Assembly (NCBI GenBank): GCA_030765045.1
Contig: CM060965.1
Coordinates: 146,571,374 to 146,635,373, forward strand
Direction of reading: 5' to 3'
DNA: 64,000 nucleotides
Source of the DNA: Tenodera sinensis
Taxonomy: Eukaryota; Arthropoda; Insecta; Mantodea; Mantidae
Below, piece by piece: positions 53,993 through 64,000 of the stretch. Each line of letters opens with the position of its first letter. The first letter of the stretch is position 1. The notes under the pieces were generated by a model. It was not told the DNA's origin. It saw only the letters and a program-made list of their open reading frames with translations, and ran no database searches. Both the position numbers and the translations under genes were made by a program.

Positions 53993-54655
53993 TAAAATTG
54001 AAATAAAATACTACAAATAAATAATTTCAAATAAAAATATCACATTTTATTCCCCTCTTTTTATAATATAAGGCATATAAGTTACACTATTTCAAAATCC
54101 AAATAAAATATTTGAAATAAACAATTTCATATAAAATGTTTTATATATATACTTTTAAAAAATTTAAAACAAAATATTCCAAATAAAAGAAATTTAAATA
54201 ACATTTCGCATTTATACCCCCTTTTTATAATATACATATATAACTATATTAAGTTTCTACAAGTCACTATTTCAGTTTAAATTATTAATGAATATTATAT
54301 CTTATTTAGTACTAAAGGCTGCCAGTACCAGGTGGCCAACTGTACTGGTATCCAGCACAAAATTTATCACTATTAGTATATTTTTAGTGTCACCTTTATA
54401 TTCTTACACCTCTCACCTTCACTCTCAAACACAAATTTCTTCACTTCCCCACTCAAACCCATAACATACCACTTTCTCCTCCATCCTTAAATTACTTATC
54501 ACATTAAAACAACAGCTTCCTAAATTATTATCTCCATTTTGGATTTCACTAAATCACTTCCCAAACGGATACCTACATTTTAATATTCACTTCACCTACA
54601 CCCCCACATAATTTATTACTTAACACTTCCTCTCCCTGCTGGTCTCTCCTCCATC
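53993..54655. other. AT-rich DNA with a two-unit tandem repeat, then CT-rich DNA
   Basis: CCC(T)CTTTTTATAATATA-type blocks recur about 165 bp apart (near 54050 and 54215), suggesting an AT-rich satellite-like unit. From 54540 the sequence becomes CT-rich with repeated CTCTCCCTGCTGGTCTCTCC. Confidence 0.55.
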
Positions 54656-54681
54656 TTGATCTATCTCCTCTCCTCTCCCTG

Positions 54682-54924
54682 GCGGCGCCGTGGCCGAGCG
54701 GTTAGCGCGCTCGCCTACCACCTAGGCGGCCCGGGTTCGATCCCAGGGACCCGCATGTGGTATTCGTGGTGGACGAAGCGGCGTCAGGGCGGGTTTTCTC
54801 CGGGTTCTCCGGTTTCCCCCGCCATCTCATTCCACCGGTGCTCCATCTTCATGTATCATCAGTGTCACCGCCTGCGGTGCCGTAGTAGTAAAAACGGGCG
54901 TTAAACACTACAACAATACAACAA
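54682..54924 (+). mobile_element. tRNA-derived SINE, family II, reference copy
   Basis: The head GTGGCCGAGCGGTTAGCGCG and B-box GGGTTCGATCCCAGG look like a Leu/Ser-type tRNA. The body is GGTATTCGTGGTGGACGAAG ... CGGGCGTTAAACACTACAAC. The TSD TCTCCTCTCCCTG is perfect over 13 bp (54669-54681 and 54925-54937). It differs from the 58.68-kb copy at only a few positions, so this family was active recently. Confidence 0.93.
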
Positions 54925-55120
54925 TCTCCTCTCCCTGCTGGTCTCTCCTCCATCTCGATCCGTCTACCCCTGTCCCTGCAGTCTCTCCTCCATTTCTGTT
55001 ATAGTTTAACTCCTCATCTTGCACTACTATTCTTTCCTCTTGTAGCTGTTGAGACCTTAAACTCCTTGGTTCTGTAACTACGTTAACAATAAGTGGTTGT
55101 CGCCTAGCTGGTAATCGCTC

Positions 55121-55447
55121 CTACTCCCACGCAATCTTACTTATTTTATCCGGCAGCTTGTGAAGATGCTCGTATAAATCCTTATTCCTAATGATGCGAT
55201 AAATATAATGGCCACTCAGTGCTTGTCTCTCTTCTCTTGTTTGCTCCCTGTACTTAACACATTCAAATAGGCCACGCTCAGGTGTGTCCTGGGCATTGCA
55301 TGTCACATATGTTTTATCAGTCCTCTGTATTTTTAACCAATATGCCTTATATCGTCCATACCTAGTTAAATTGTCTAATAAACCTCTAGTGTGTTGCACG
55401 TGCTTTAGTTTTAATCTTTCTCTAATAATTAAATTGCCTTCCGGCAT
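55121..55447 (-). pseudogene. R1/LOA-like non-LTR ORF2 C-terminal fragment
   Basis: 108 open codons with LTRYGRYKAYWLKI, then TYVTCNAQDTPERGLFEC, and KYREQTREERQAL. This matches the layout of the C-terminal region after RT in R1-clade elements, where a G.GxF..YL.R block is followed by a C..C...DT..H.L..C...R..R finger (family knowledge). The first Cys and the His are replaced, so the finger is probably dead. Nothing upstream (RT) is recognisable, so it is a fragment. Confidence 0.5.
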
Positions 55448-56490
55448 CGCATTATCCCGTTCTTTTTGAAACGTAGTAGTAAATTAAATGTTATTTCTCT
55501 GATGTCTCTGGTAAATACATTTCTAACGCGTTGCAGGGTGATTTTTAACAAATTCACCATCCAGAATTGTTACAGTTAAATGAATGCTTGGGCTTCTGTG
55601 GTCGGTATGCCTAGTATTTTGGTCTTGCGGTATACACTGCGTTGTGGTTCGTTATCCAGAAGGAGCTCATGAAATATAGGCAATATATTGGTTAAAAAAC
55701 AAATTAGGGCGCGGCCTACACCGGAAGACTTAATTGCTTATTAATTTATGCCAACACCAATATTTTAGCTCGAGCAGCTATATCACTATTGATTATTTCA
55801 CAGAAAGTTAATTAATTTTTGCTATTAAATAACTAGATTAATTGATTAAGAATTGCCTTGTTCCCACATAATTTTGTCAAACTAAAAACAGAGCGCTAAA
55901 TTTTAATTTTTCTTATTTTATTGATCTTGGGTACTACAACATTTCATGGAGAAACGCCAAACCTTGTATGTACTTGTAATGTTTTCAAAATGTTTCGCAT
56001 TGTCCTCCTACTTTCATAAAGCATGTGCATCTTTTACACCATCCGTATTTATTTTATTTGATGTCGAAGCTTATGGTCTATGAGGCTTCACAAAGTTATT
56101 TGGTGTTACTTTGAGGGCAGGATTGGTATTTCTTTTTTGTAAAGGAGATTATACGTTCTCTTAGGTGGATATATCTGTAATACCTTATTTTATACCTAAA
56201 ATATCACGAAATAAATCCATCGGGAGAACAATAAGTCACTAATTCTTCAGATTCTTCAGTTTAGAACTACTGCAACTAGCGGTTACAATCGCGTGAGGTA
56301 ATCAATGGAAAGCAATGAAGAGATTATCATATGACAGTTATATTACAAACTAGTAGCAAACCACTTCTTAATATACCCCATATTTCTTTTTGGTTCCGAA
56401 TGAATTAGCAATAGTCATCCATACTGTGTGATGCCTGTTATGTAGAAGAAGTTTGTCCTTCCTGTTTGTCCTTCCTGCAGAAAGCAAGTG
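55448..56490. other. No gene recognised
   Basis: Non-coding by inspection between the R1-like fragment and the MITE. Confidence 0.45.
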
Positions 56491-56769
56491 CAGAGGTATT
56501 TCTTAGACATGGCGAATGACCGACAGCTGCACAGTGGTTTTAAGATCGCCTTCACTTTCGTATTTATTAGACCAAGGGGTATCTCTCCAACTTCCGTCCA
56601 GTAAACATCGGGAACAGTACATGATTGTGCACAGTGTTCGCTTGCATTATCACCAATATCTTGTTTGTTTCAAGGAAGCAAACAGATACTTTACTCATGC
56701 CATAAATTTGTATGACGTCACTGGCGGAGATACTAGCAAGGTCGTTCGCTACGTCTAAAAATACCTCTG
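56491..56769. mobile_element. MITE, copy B
   Basis: TIRs CAGAGGTATTTCTTAGACAT at the left and, from the right, CAGAGGTATTTTTAGACGTA. The interior shares blocks with copy A at 14255-14513, but the two differ in length by 20 bp and in many bases, so both are old. Interior frames are not genes. Confidence 0.75.
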
Positions 56770-56936
56770 CGTTTGCATGGGGGTTTCAGTCTCGTTGCAC
56801 ACACGGCAACTTTTTACTTTCTCTGCTGGTAAGTAGGGGAAGTATTGTATTCCACCCAAAAATTCGATGTCGAGATTTCGCAGGAAATATATGTTTTGAG
56901 ATCTCCTGAATCCAAAAAGGCATTTTTAGAAAAAGG

Positions 56937-56976
<40 letters not shown>
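56937..56976. repeat. (GT)n microsatellite
   Basis: About 17 GT units followed by ATGTGTCTGTG. Confidence 0.95.
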
Positions 56977-56979
<3 letters not shown>

Positions 56980-57489
56980 CTGTGACAGCATAACTCAAAA
57001 ACGAAAAGTCGGTTAAAAACCAAAGTTGGTACTTAAGTTTAATGTCTTTCAAGGATGCGACACGAAGATTTTGAAGAAAATAGCCCCACCCTTTACACAG
57101 AACTTGAAAATGGCTCCAATGATTTTGATTAAAATGTCATATGTTTCAGATATATGACAAATGAAATACATATCTTGAATTTTCTGGCTATAGCCCCTGT
57201 AATCGTGTTTACTCTAGACGACTTTTGCATAACTGGTAAACCGTTAGAGATAGACCCAATCATATTATACAAAAAATGTAGATCTTGCTAAAATACACAA
57301 TTTATGTCTGAATAAATTTTCTTTTAGGGTGAACCATTTAGGAAATATTCCTTGTTATGTGTGTGAGTTTCGTAAAACTAAAAAATTTCGTGAAATGGAA
57401 CATCGTTGTTCATTTTTTTTATATGCTAAGTGCGCAAGGAGAACGGAATCTCAAAGCTATAAAAGATTTGAACTATCGCACAAAGCCTA
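56977..57489. other. No gene recognised
   Basis: Non-coding. The GT array followed by CTGTGACAGCATAACTCAAA could be the edge of a dispersed repeat that continues into the 57490-57640 segment, but only that part has a second copy in the window. Confidence 0.4.
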
Positions 57490-57640
57490 GTGTATTCTAA
57501 TATCCCCCTTGCACATACAAGGAAATAGCAATAAGATAATTTGTACAACGGTTTACCTCAACTAACACGAAGAAAATATAGGAATAAGAGTTTGCAAGAA
57601 TGGTTAGTACAAGAGTAGAGAAAGTCATGTGAGTGCAGCA
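57490..57640 (-). repeat. Dispersed repeat, inverted partner of the window's right end
   Basis: The minus strand (TTTCTCTACTCTTGTA, CAAACTCTTATTCCTATAT, TTCCTTGTA...GCAAGGGG) matches the plus strand at 63865-64000 with moderate divergence. The element continues beyond the window on the right, so its full length is unknown. Confidence 0.75.
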
Positions 57641-57654
57641 CATCAGATTTTTAT

Positions 57655-57870
57655 TTTGTTGTATAACGACGCTGTCAATTACCAGGATCAATCAGCACCA
57701 CCGGTGTGCCGGAATGTTTTCTTACAGGAGTTCTGTTAGATGCCAGTAAATCTATTGACATGCAGCTGTGTTTTTAAACACACTTAAAAACCCACCGGTG
57801 TGGGCTGGTTTTGAACCCACCACGTTGGGATCAGTAGGCCAGCGTCTAACCAACTGAGCCACTCCCACCA
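57655..57870 (-). mobile_element. tRNA-derived SINE, family I, copy 4
   Basis: Full-length but mutated: the head reads GTGGCTCAGTTGGTTAGACG with acceptor changes, and the B-box has an extra change (GGGTTCAAAACC). The tail TCGTTATACAACAAAATAAA lies at the left. A CA microsatellite abuts the head, and no TSD is visible. Confidence 0.85.
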
Positions 57871-57917
57871 ACACACACATACACACGCGCGCGCGCACAC
57901 ACACACACACACACACA
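57871..57917. repeat. (CA)n/(CG)n microsatellite
   Basis: CA repeats with an internal GCGCGCGC run, directly beside the 5' end of the SINE. Confidence 0.92.
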
Positions 57918-58679
57918 GACAGACACATGGCAACAGTTCACTTGGCCACTAATTGGAACACTACGAACTAAAGACACATTGTGCTTATCTTGATGGAGTT
58001 TGGTCCATTGTGGTGAAAAAATACTTTTCTTTATAGAAAGCCGCGAGTTGGATTTAGGCCACTCAGAGGAGAGAGTAACTCCTATTTCTTTCTCTGGATG
58101 TTGTTTCCATTTCTTGCATTCATCACTCAGTATTTCTCTGAGCTTTTTCACGTTGAAATGTGCTTCATTTGAAAGGTCAAGATTTTCTAGCTTTCAGCCA
58201 TGTCTTTAGAAAAAAAATCCTTGTGTAATGTGGAAGCTCGTTTGATATCTTATGAAAATGATTCGTATTCATTTGAACCTATAATGAATTCAAAGTTGTC
58301 CATACTAAGTATAGATCGTAAATATAACTTGAGATTGTTTTCATTGTGATATGACAAATTTCGCAAAAGAGCTTTTGGTAACGTTTGCCATGGCTCAATC
58401 GATCTGTTCCTGTTTAAAAAAGTTGAAGAAAGGTAAAGAATTTCTAACGTCGCAACGATACCGGCTTGTCATTTAAAGAGGAGCGTGCTTATTGATTCTG
58501 CAAGTAACAACACAAGAGAAAATTACAGAGTAATTTTCTTGCAACATGACAATGTTGGGCAGCTGTTAGAGATCTTTATTTAGCACCTCCTAACATTTTT
58601 AAAAATAGGCTGTAATTCCAGTTCTTCGTTGAATCTATTAACTCAGTGCAGTCCAAACATAAATTCCCCTGCTTCTTTT

Positions 58680-58924
58680 GGGCGCCGCCGTGGCCGAGCG
58701 GTTAGCGCGCTCGCCTACCACCTAGGCGGCCCGGGTTCGATCCCAGGGACCCGCATGTGGTATTCGTGGTGGACGAAGCGGCGTCAGGGCGGGTTTTCTC
58801 CGGGTACTCTGGTTTCCCCCGCCATCTCATTCCACCGGTGCTCCATCTTCATGTATCATCAGTTGACCACCGCCTGCGGTGCCGTAGTAGTAAAAGCGGG
58901 CGTTAAACACTACAACAACAACAA
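58680..58924 (+). mobile_element. tRNA-derived SINE, family II, recent copy
   Basis: Nearly identical to 54682-54924 over head and body (a few changes, e.g. GTACTCTGG and TTGACCACC). TSD CCTGCTTCTTTT is perfect over 12 bp (58668-58679 and 58925-58936). The tail is (CAA)n. Confidence 0.94.
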
Positions 58925-59392
58925 CCTGCTTCTTTTCTGTCCATTAAGCCACTTGTACAACTGTCATTACGTGTGATTACAATTGTGACTTCTGTCTCTA
59001 ATTCTCCATGGTCACAATTGTAAACAAGTATAGTTAGTGTAGTAGTAATGAAAACATTTTCAGCGGTTACCACGAAAACAAGCAGGCATAGATCAAACTG
59101 TTTTAGAAAAGTTACTGGTAAGAGAGTATTACGGCTTAAACATTAATCCCATGTAATTTTACAAATAAAAATAATCACAATTATAATTCTAATACATTTC
59201 AGAAAATTGAATTATAAGTGAAGAATTTAAATTCCAACTTGCTTATTTTGAGATCCACCAATGGGAAATTGATTCGGACACTAAGATGCCTAACTTGCCA
59301 TGTGTTATAATTTACCAAGTTTTGTACCAACTGGTTGAATGGTTTTCAATTGTAATATAGACAAACAAACAGAAATTTAATAATCTCAACCG

Positions 59393-59580
59393 GTGACGTC
59401 GTGGCCAGGCGGTTACACCGTTTACCTATAATCAAGGCGGCCCGGGTTCAGTCCCAGAGGCCCGTATGTGGTATTCGTGGTGGATGAAGCGGCGTCTGGG
59501 CAGGAGTTCTCCCGGTTCTCCAGTTTCCCCCACCATTCATTCCACCAACTGTTCCATCATCATCTTTATAATCATCCATT
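59393..59580 (+). mobile_element. SINE family II relative, divergent
   Basis: The head GTGGCCAGGCGGTTACACC with B-box GGGTTCAGTCCC and a body TGTGGTATTCGTGGTGGATG are family II-like, but after about 59545 the sequence leaves the family II body and runs into an unrelated CT-rich region (to about 59770). It may be a subfamily with a different 3' end. Confidence 0.65.
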
Positions 59581-59770
59581 TCGCCTGCGTTTCATTTCAT
59601 CCTCTTTCTCACTCTCATACCTGGTGCTGGGCTGATCACCCGCTTCCAGATCTTCGCTCTGTCCATAGGTTCGTCTGTCTCCCAAGAGGCATCTGACTCC
59701 AGGCACAGGCTTGTAAGTCTTAAGGGGTGTCAGTCCTTCATACGGGGAGGGTAATCACGTTAACCATGCC

Positions 59771-61446
59771 GGTTATCACTACGGGAATAGTATTTTCCAA
59801 GTTTTTGCTGTGTAGAATTCAGTGCATGTGACAAATATTTTGACTAAGATTTACATTTTACGAAAATGTTCATATTTTTTCACATATTGTCAGATTTAAG
59901 ATGAACGGGGGTATCCAGTTATTCTATTTCTGTAGTTTTCTGTGTGGCACATTTAAAAATTCCAAATCACTCTTTCTTTCCGGAAATGCATTTGGAAAAA
60001 CGGGCGCTGGTATTTTAAATAAGTGAAGTGCGGTAAGAAAATGTAGCATTTATTCTATGTAACGTCACATATGAAGCAAAACGCCTATCTGTTTGTGATG
60101 ATCTTTTATTTTCTCGAACCGATGTTTGTAGTGGCAGATTGTAGTTAGCATTAACCACGAACAAAGCAACAAGCAACTTCTTTGGATTTTCTGACAAAAC
60201 TGATAGATTTTACAGTGATTAAAACATATAAACGTTATCCATTTTTCTGTTTCATTTAGTATTTTATTATTACATACGGAATAAAGCCTCCAAATCTTCA
60301 GACTAATTAAATGAACCTCCTGCCGATACTTAGTGTTAAGATTTCATCTATTTCATAATGTTTTAGGACTTTTCTTCATATTTTGTGTCTTTAATTATAA
60401 AACCTACACAATAAATACATAGGTACATGCAGATTGCAGATATGTATCTAAATACGCAAATATTCTAATAATTGCTTTAAAAATGAGATTCTGGGTTAGG
60501 GATAATCCAGTACTTCAATAGTTATTGTACGAAACGAACCAGACATTCATTTGCTGCTTATTTCATTAATGCAATGATTATTATTAAATGGTTTTAATTT
60601 ACCAACATTAACGCATTAGAATGACCACACGGATAAGCCGAATTATTAAATAGTATAAAGAGAACTGAACAGTGTATTTAATTAATTCAAATAAGTGAAT
60701 AACTCCGCAAATAATAATGAAAAATGTACTCAGACATGTGGATAGTTTTTTATAAAATTATCTTTGGATTCTCGAAAGCTATTATCTGCGTAATTAAACG
60801 GGCACCGCCCAGGAGTTTATGTGAATAGAGGGGTTTATGTTTCACAAAATTTCCTTATAAAGCCGTAGTGCGTAACGGAAAATGGGTTCCGGGAATAGTA
60901 GCAGTTGTTAAAGTTATGTACGCTGCCTCGTTCTGAAGAAGAGGTCCTTCTTTGATGCATATTTAGTATCCACATTTGACTTTCTGCTAGGCACGAGTAT
61001 TACTAATTTGTGATCCTTTATGTCGCCTATTGTATTTACTTTTATGAGAAGTGAAATTTATGACTATGAGGTAAATTATTGTACGCCTCAGTAAATTGCA
61101 CGTACAGCCATCTGGTGTTCAATGGGCACATTTATTGAGATAGCTCAAAACTGTAATGAATATGCCGTGGGTCAACTCCCTCACCCTCGCTAATCCACAA
61201 GGATTATAACTTCCTTGAATGAAGACTTCCTTTTCTTCCTAACGACTGCAATCTCGGTAGCATAAAGTTACAGGGAAGTAGGTCACATTCAGGTGTAAAG
61301 GAATACTTTGGGTCAACAAGGGCTGTAGCAAAACTATACATCACATTACTGTTCTCAAGTGAGTATCCAACATTTAATATCTCAAAGATTTTGATTAAAA
61401 TGTATTTTATATATGACAGGCAACGTACACTTTAATCAAAATCATA
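59771..61446. other. No gene recognised
   Basis: Non-coding by inspection; no repeat boundary visible. Confidence 0.45.
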
Positions 61447-61545
61447 TAAAAGGTGTCTCAAAATTAAACCGTCAAACTTTGGGAGCTGATGGAGAGCATT
61501 ATTTTAAGCTCTGTTCATAAAGAAACGTTTTCTGCTGCGGTGCTT
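61447..61545 (+). mobile_element. Possible Tc1/mariner-type terminal fragment
   Basis: AAGGTGTCTCAAAATTAAAC followed by GTCAAACTTTGGGAG resembles the outer end of mariner-like elements that begin with a GGTGTCYCAAAA motif. That similarity is recollection. No partner end or transposase is nearby. Confidence 0.35.
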
Positions 61546-61584
61546 CGTTTAAGCGCTAGACAAGTTAATGTCATAGATTACTGA

Positions 61585-62031
61585 CTCCCACCCAGTTTAA
61601 GTATTTACGGCAAAATCAATTATTCACATTAGTATTGCACTTATCTTAGTAAGGCACACAATCTTAATCCAAGAAACAAACACAGAACACAAAAACATAA
61701 CTCAAATACCTCATTGTTTAGAGTTAATCACAGCTTTACTATTCAAAGCAAATGTTGGAACGCACGTCCATTGCGATTAACAGAAAGAGTGCATTGGCGT
61801 GCCCTATTCTGCCATACTATCGTAAAGACACCAGCCATTTCTCTGGTTTAAAAGTTTGCTAGTGTAATTTTCAATATTAAAGCTGTGATTAACAATAAAC
61901 ACTAAGCTGTTTGTGTTTTGTTTATTGTTCTGTTGTTTAATTCTTGAATTAAGATTGTGTGCCTTGCTAAGATAAATACAATACTAATTTACATTGTTGA
62001 TTTTGCCGTAAATACTTAAACTGGGTGGGAG
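61585..62031. mobile_element. Foldback MITE with about 160-bp inverted arms
   Basis: CTCCCACCCAGTTTAAGTAT at the left and its complement ending CTGGGTGGGAG at 62031 begin long inverted arms. They share AGTATTTACGGCAAAATCAA, GGCACACAATCTTAAT and, near the centre, GTTAATCACAGCTTTA. About 130 bp of unique loop separates the arms. No coding sequence and no clear TSD. A transcript through it would form a long hairpin. Confidence 0.8.
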
Positions 62032-62047
62032 GTAGTAGGTAATGACT

Positions 62048-63460
62048 AGAGCCTGGATTTATATGCACTATAAAGTATGGATATATGCATGCATCTATGC
62101 ACTAAAAACCTGCTAAATACGCTCTAAAAGCTTCAAAATATGCACAAAGAATAAAATATATTATTTTAACTTTTTCACTTTTATTAATTGTGATGAGTTA
62201 ATCAACTTGTAAGTTTATTCTTAAACCAACTCATTAAATTTTTTTATTATTTTAGTACTTAACTAAATCTATTTTAGAATAAAATAAAATTAACTACTTC
62301 AACTTTCAGGTATTAATTTTGATCAAATAATGAAACGGTAAATTTATTCTTAATCTCAGACCTTAACAAAATTAATACTTTTCACTGTCTCTCTCTCAGT
62401 GTATTTTAGCATTCACTGTTTCTATTGTAATAAACAATTAAATATTTTTTCACAGTTTTCTGGAAGACGCGATTTCTTTCACTCACTTAAAATGTTTTTA
62501 TATGAAGAGAAACATCTCTACTTCATACGAAGTCACTTGACAGTACCGAAAAGAGGCTATGTCACTTGCAGAATAAGCAGTATGTTGCTTTTCAGATTCT
62601 CCTTTGTGCACATCCCGGAGAAACATTAAACCTGGATTACTTGCTTCAGTTTTCTCAATTTTGTTAGGAAAAGACTTTCCTATTTCTCCTGGAATGTCTT
62701 CGGTGACAGCCGTTTCTTACACCTGCTGTGCAGAAGATAGAGGCATCCCTTTTTCTTCCAAACGTTTGATTGTGGCTGGGAGTTCACGAAAATAGACCTT
62801 AATAAACCCTAATTTGTTCTGGAGACTCTTCTCATTGCAGGCAGTAACTGCAACAGGGATACTTGCTGCTTCACATCGAGCACCTTTTTCACATCTTCTA
62901 AATGGTCACTGTAATATAGAGCTGCTTCAATCCATGTACCCCAACTCTTAAGGGGTGGCTCTGGAGTTAAAAGAATACCTTGCATCATATCTGTAAATAA
63001 CTTCACTCTTGATGGCGCTTTAACAAACGCTTTTTTCACAGAGGAAATTAGGGGATTTACTTCTGAAAAATTCGCTAGAATTTCCTCCACAACCGGTAAA
63101 GAGCATGCACTAATCAAGTCATATGAACTGCCTTAGGATAAAATACCTGCAAAGCTTTGGCAGTTAATCATGTATGCTGCTGCATCTGTAACGATCACCA
63201 AGAGTTTTTCCTCATTTTCCTTAGTGGGCCACAAAACATATAACACATCATGGACCACCCTAGCAAACGTTGAATGGTTTTTTGTTTTGTTTTTCCACTA
63301 CCCTGGATACAGTGAGATGGGGTGATCCTGGTTCAGATTCCGTCACTTTTCTCACGACGACGTTGGCAATGAATCTCCCACATGAGCCGATTGTTTCATC
63401 TTCAGACAACCACAAGTTTGAATTGGCGATATCGTCTCTTATTTCTTGTATTACCTGAAA
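62048..63460 (-). pseudogene. hAT transposase pseudogene with 3' subterminal region
   Basis: Minus-strand translation in shifting frames gives IRDDIANSNLWLSEDET, CGRFIANVVVRKVTESEPGS, WPTKENEEKLLVIVTDAAAY, FSEVNPLISSVKKAFVKAPS, a WGTWIEAALYYSDHLEDVKK block and a C-terminal FRELPATIKRLEEKGMPL segment, ending near 62580. This is the core of a hAT transposase of the kind common in insects (family knowledge). Frameshifts and stops make it inactive. An acceptor-like TTCTTTTCAG precedes the first codons at about 63460. Downstream, 62048-62160 has repeated ATGCACTAAAAA motifs and an AGAGCCTGGATTTATATGCA end, in the same style as the 8.07-8.48 kb hAT derivative. The other end is not found. Confidence 0.7.
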
Positions 63461-63864
63461 AGAATTATTTTATTGAAAGCTAGGAGAGATCGGGGATGTA
63501 AATTGACGTACCACGTTTTGGAGGATCAAATTTAAGGAAATGCACTAGTGACATTGCTGTTTTCTAAACTATTGATCCAATCTAGCTTAGATTTTAATTT
63601 CATGTCCATACTGTACAGACATACCGTTCCTATGAATTTCAATCCAATGTCTTCATTAATTTTCAAGTTATTCATTTTCAAAGTACAATTTTAAGGTGTA
63701 TAGGTAAAATGTCCCGTGACCCCCAATGTCTGTTAGGGAACTGCAATTTTGTCATATAATTATTCTCTGCAAGTTTTAGTTTAAAAGAAAAAATCTTGAA
63801 ATTCTATATATGCTTTTTTTCAGTTTTTCAACAAATTGTTCTTAAAAATCTGATGTAACACATG
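63461..63864. other. No gene recognised
   Basis: Possibly intron or 5' region of the hAT element; no coding block could be read. Confidence 0.35.
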
Positions 63865-64000
63865 ATTTTCTCTACTCTTGTATACCTACTTAAGATTCTT
63901 ACAAACTCTTATTCCTATATCTCCTTCGTGCTGAGATAAACATTTGCACAAATTATCTCATTGCTTATTTCCTTGTAGATGCAAGGGGAATATGGGAATA
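63865..64000 (+). repeat. Dispersed repeat reaching the window edge
   Basis: Matches the reverse complement of 57490-57640. It is cut by the end of the window. Confidence 0.75.

Noticed and set aside
54690..58760. Possible genuine tRNA genes at SINE heads
   Set aside because: The heads have A and B boxes but lack a proper acceptor and anticodon arm and are joined to SINE bodies with TSDs.

Overview
This is a stretch of eukaryotic nuclear DNA, AT-rich and repeat-dense, with no intact host gene that I can support. The repeat content (tRNA-derived SINEs, Jockey-, RTE-, R1- and CR1-like non-LTR elements, a Ty3/Gypsy-type LTR element, Tc1/mariner, hAT and Mutator-like DNA transposons, dinucleotide arrays) suggests an arthropod with a large genome, probably an insect. 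A cockroach or termite is possible, but that is an impression from repeat style and not shown by any gene.

Layout. 1-7.6 kb: non-coding DNA with SINEs from three families. 7.6-10.6 kb: two LTR-like sequences with TATA boxes in opposite orientation, one interrupted by a hAT derivative that still carries the transposase C-terminus. 11.9-12.9 kb: a decayed Tc1/mariner-type transposase. 14-24 kb: mostly featureless, with a MITE and SINEs. 23.8-24.5 kb: a 90-unit perfect GATGGC array running into GATGAC and AAT arrays. 26.2-27.2 kb: a minus-strand reverse-transcriptase remnant that ends in a trinucleotide array. 28.6-33.0 kb: a Mutator-like element with about 105-bp terminal inverted repeats (TIRs), each holding three CACGTG palindromes; it encodes a broken C2H2 zinc-finger N-terminus that is itself interrupted by a small MITE. 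35.1-35.6 kb: an RTE-like C-terminal remnant. 36.46-41.78 kb: a full-length Jockey-clade element bounded by a perfect 13-bp target-site duplication (TSD), with both ORFs broken. 48.17-53.99 kb: the youngest element, a Gypsy-type LTR retrotransposon on the minus strand whose 602-bp LTRs differ at one base. 54-64 kb: more SINEs, MITEs, an R1-like C-terminus and a hAT transposase pseudogene.

Most notable unit. The 5.8-kb LTR element keeps an open 724-codon Gag, a primer-binding site and a G-rich polypurine tract. It has lost reverse transcriptase, RNase H and the first two integrase catalytic residues through an in-frame deletion that fuses protease to the integrase C-terminus. Near-identical LTRs imply recent mobilisation, probably using enzymes from an intact relative. 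It also carries three separate tandem expansions, in the leader, the Gag coiled coil and the Gag C-terminal tail.

The elements do not form a pathway. They are a nested, layered record of transposition, with insertion order readable at several sites (MITE inside a zinc-finger ORF inside a Mutator-like element; hAT inside an LTR; SINE inside a Mutator-like element).
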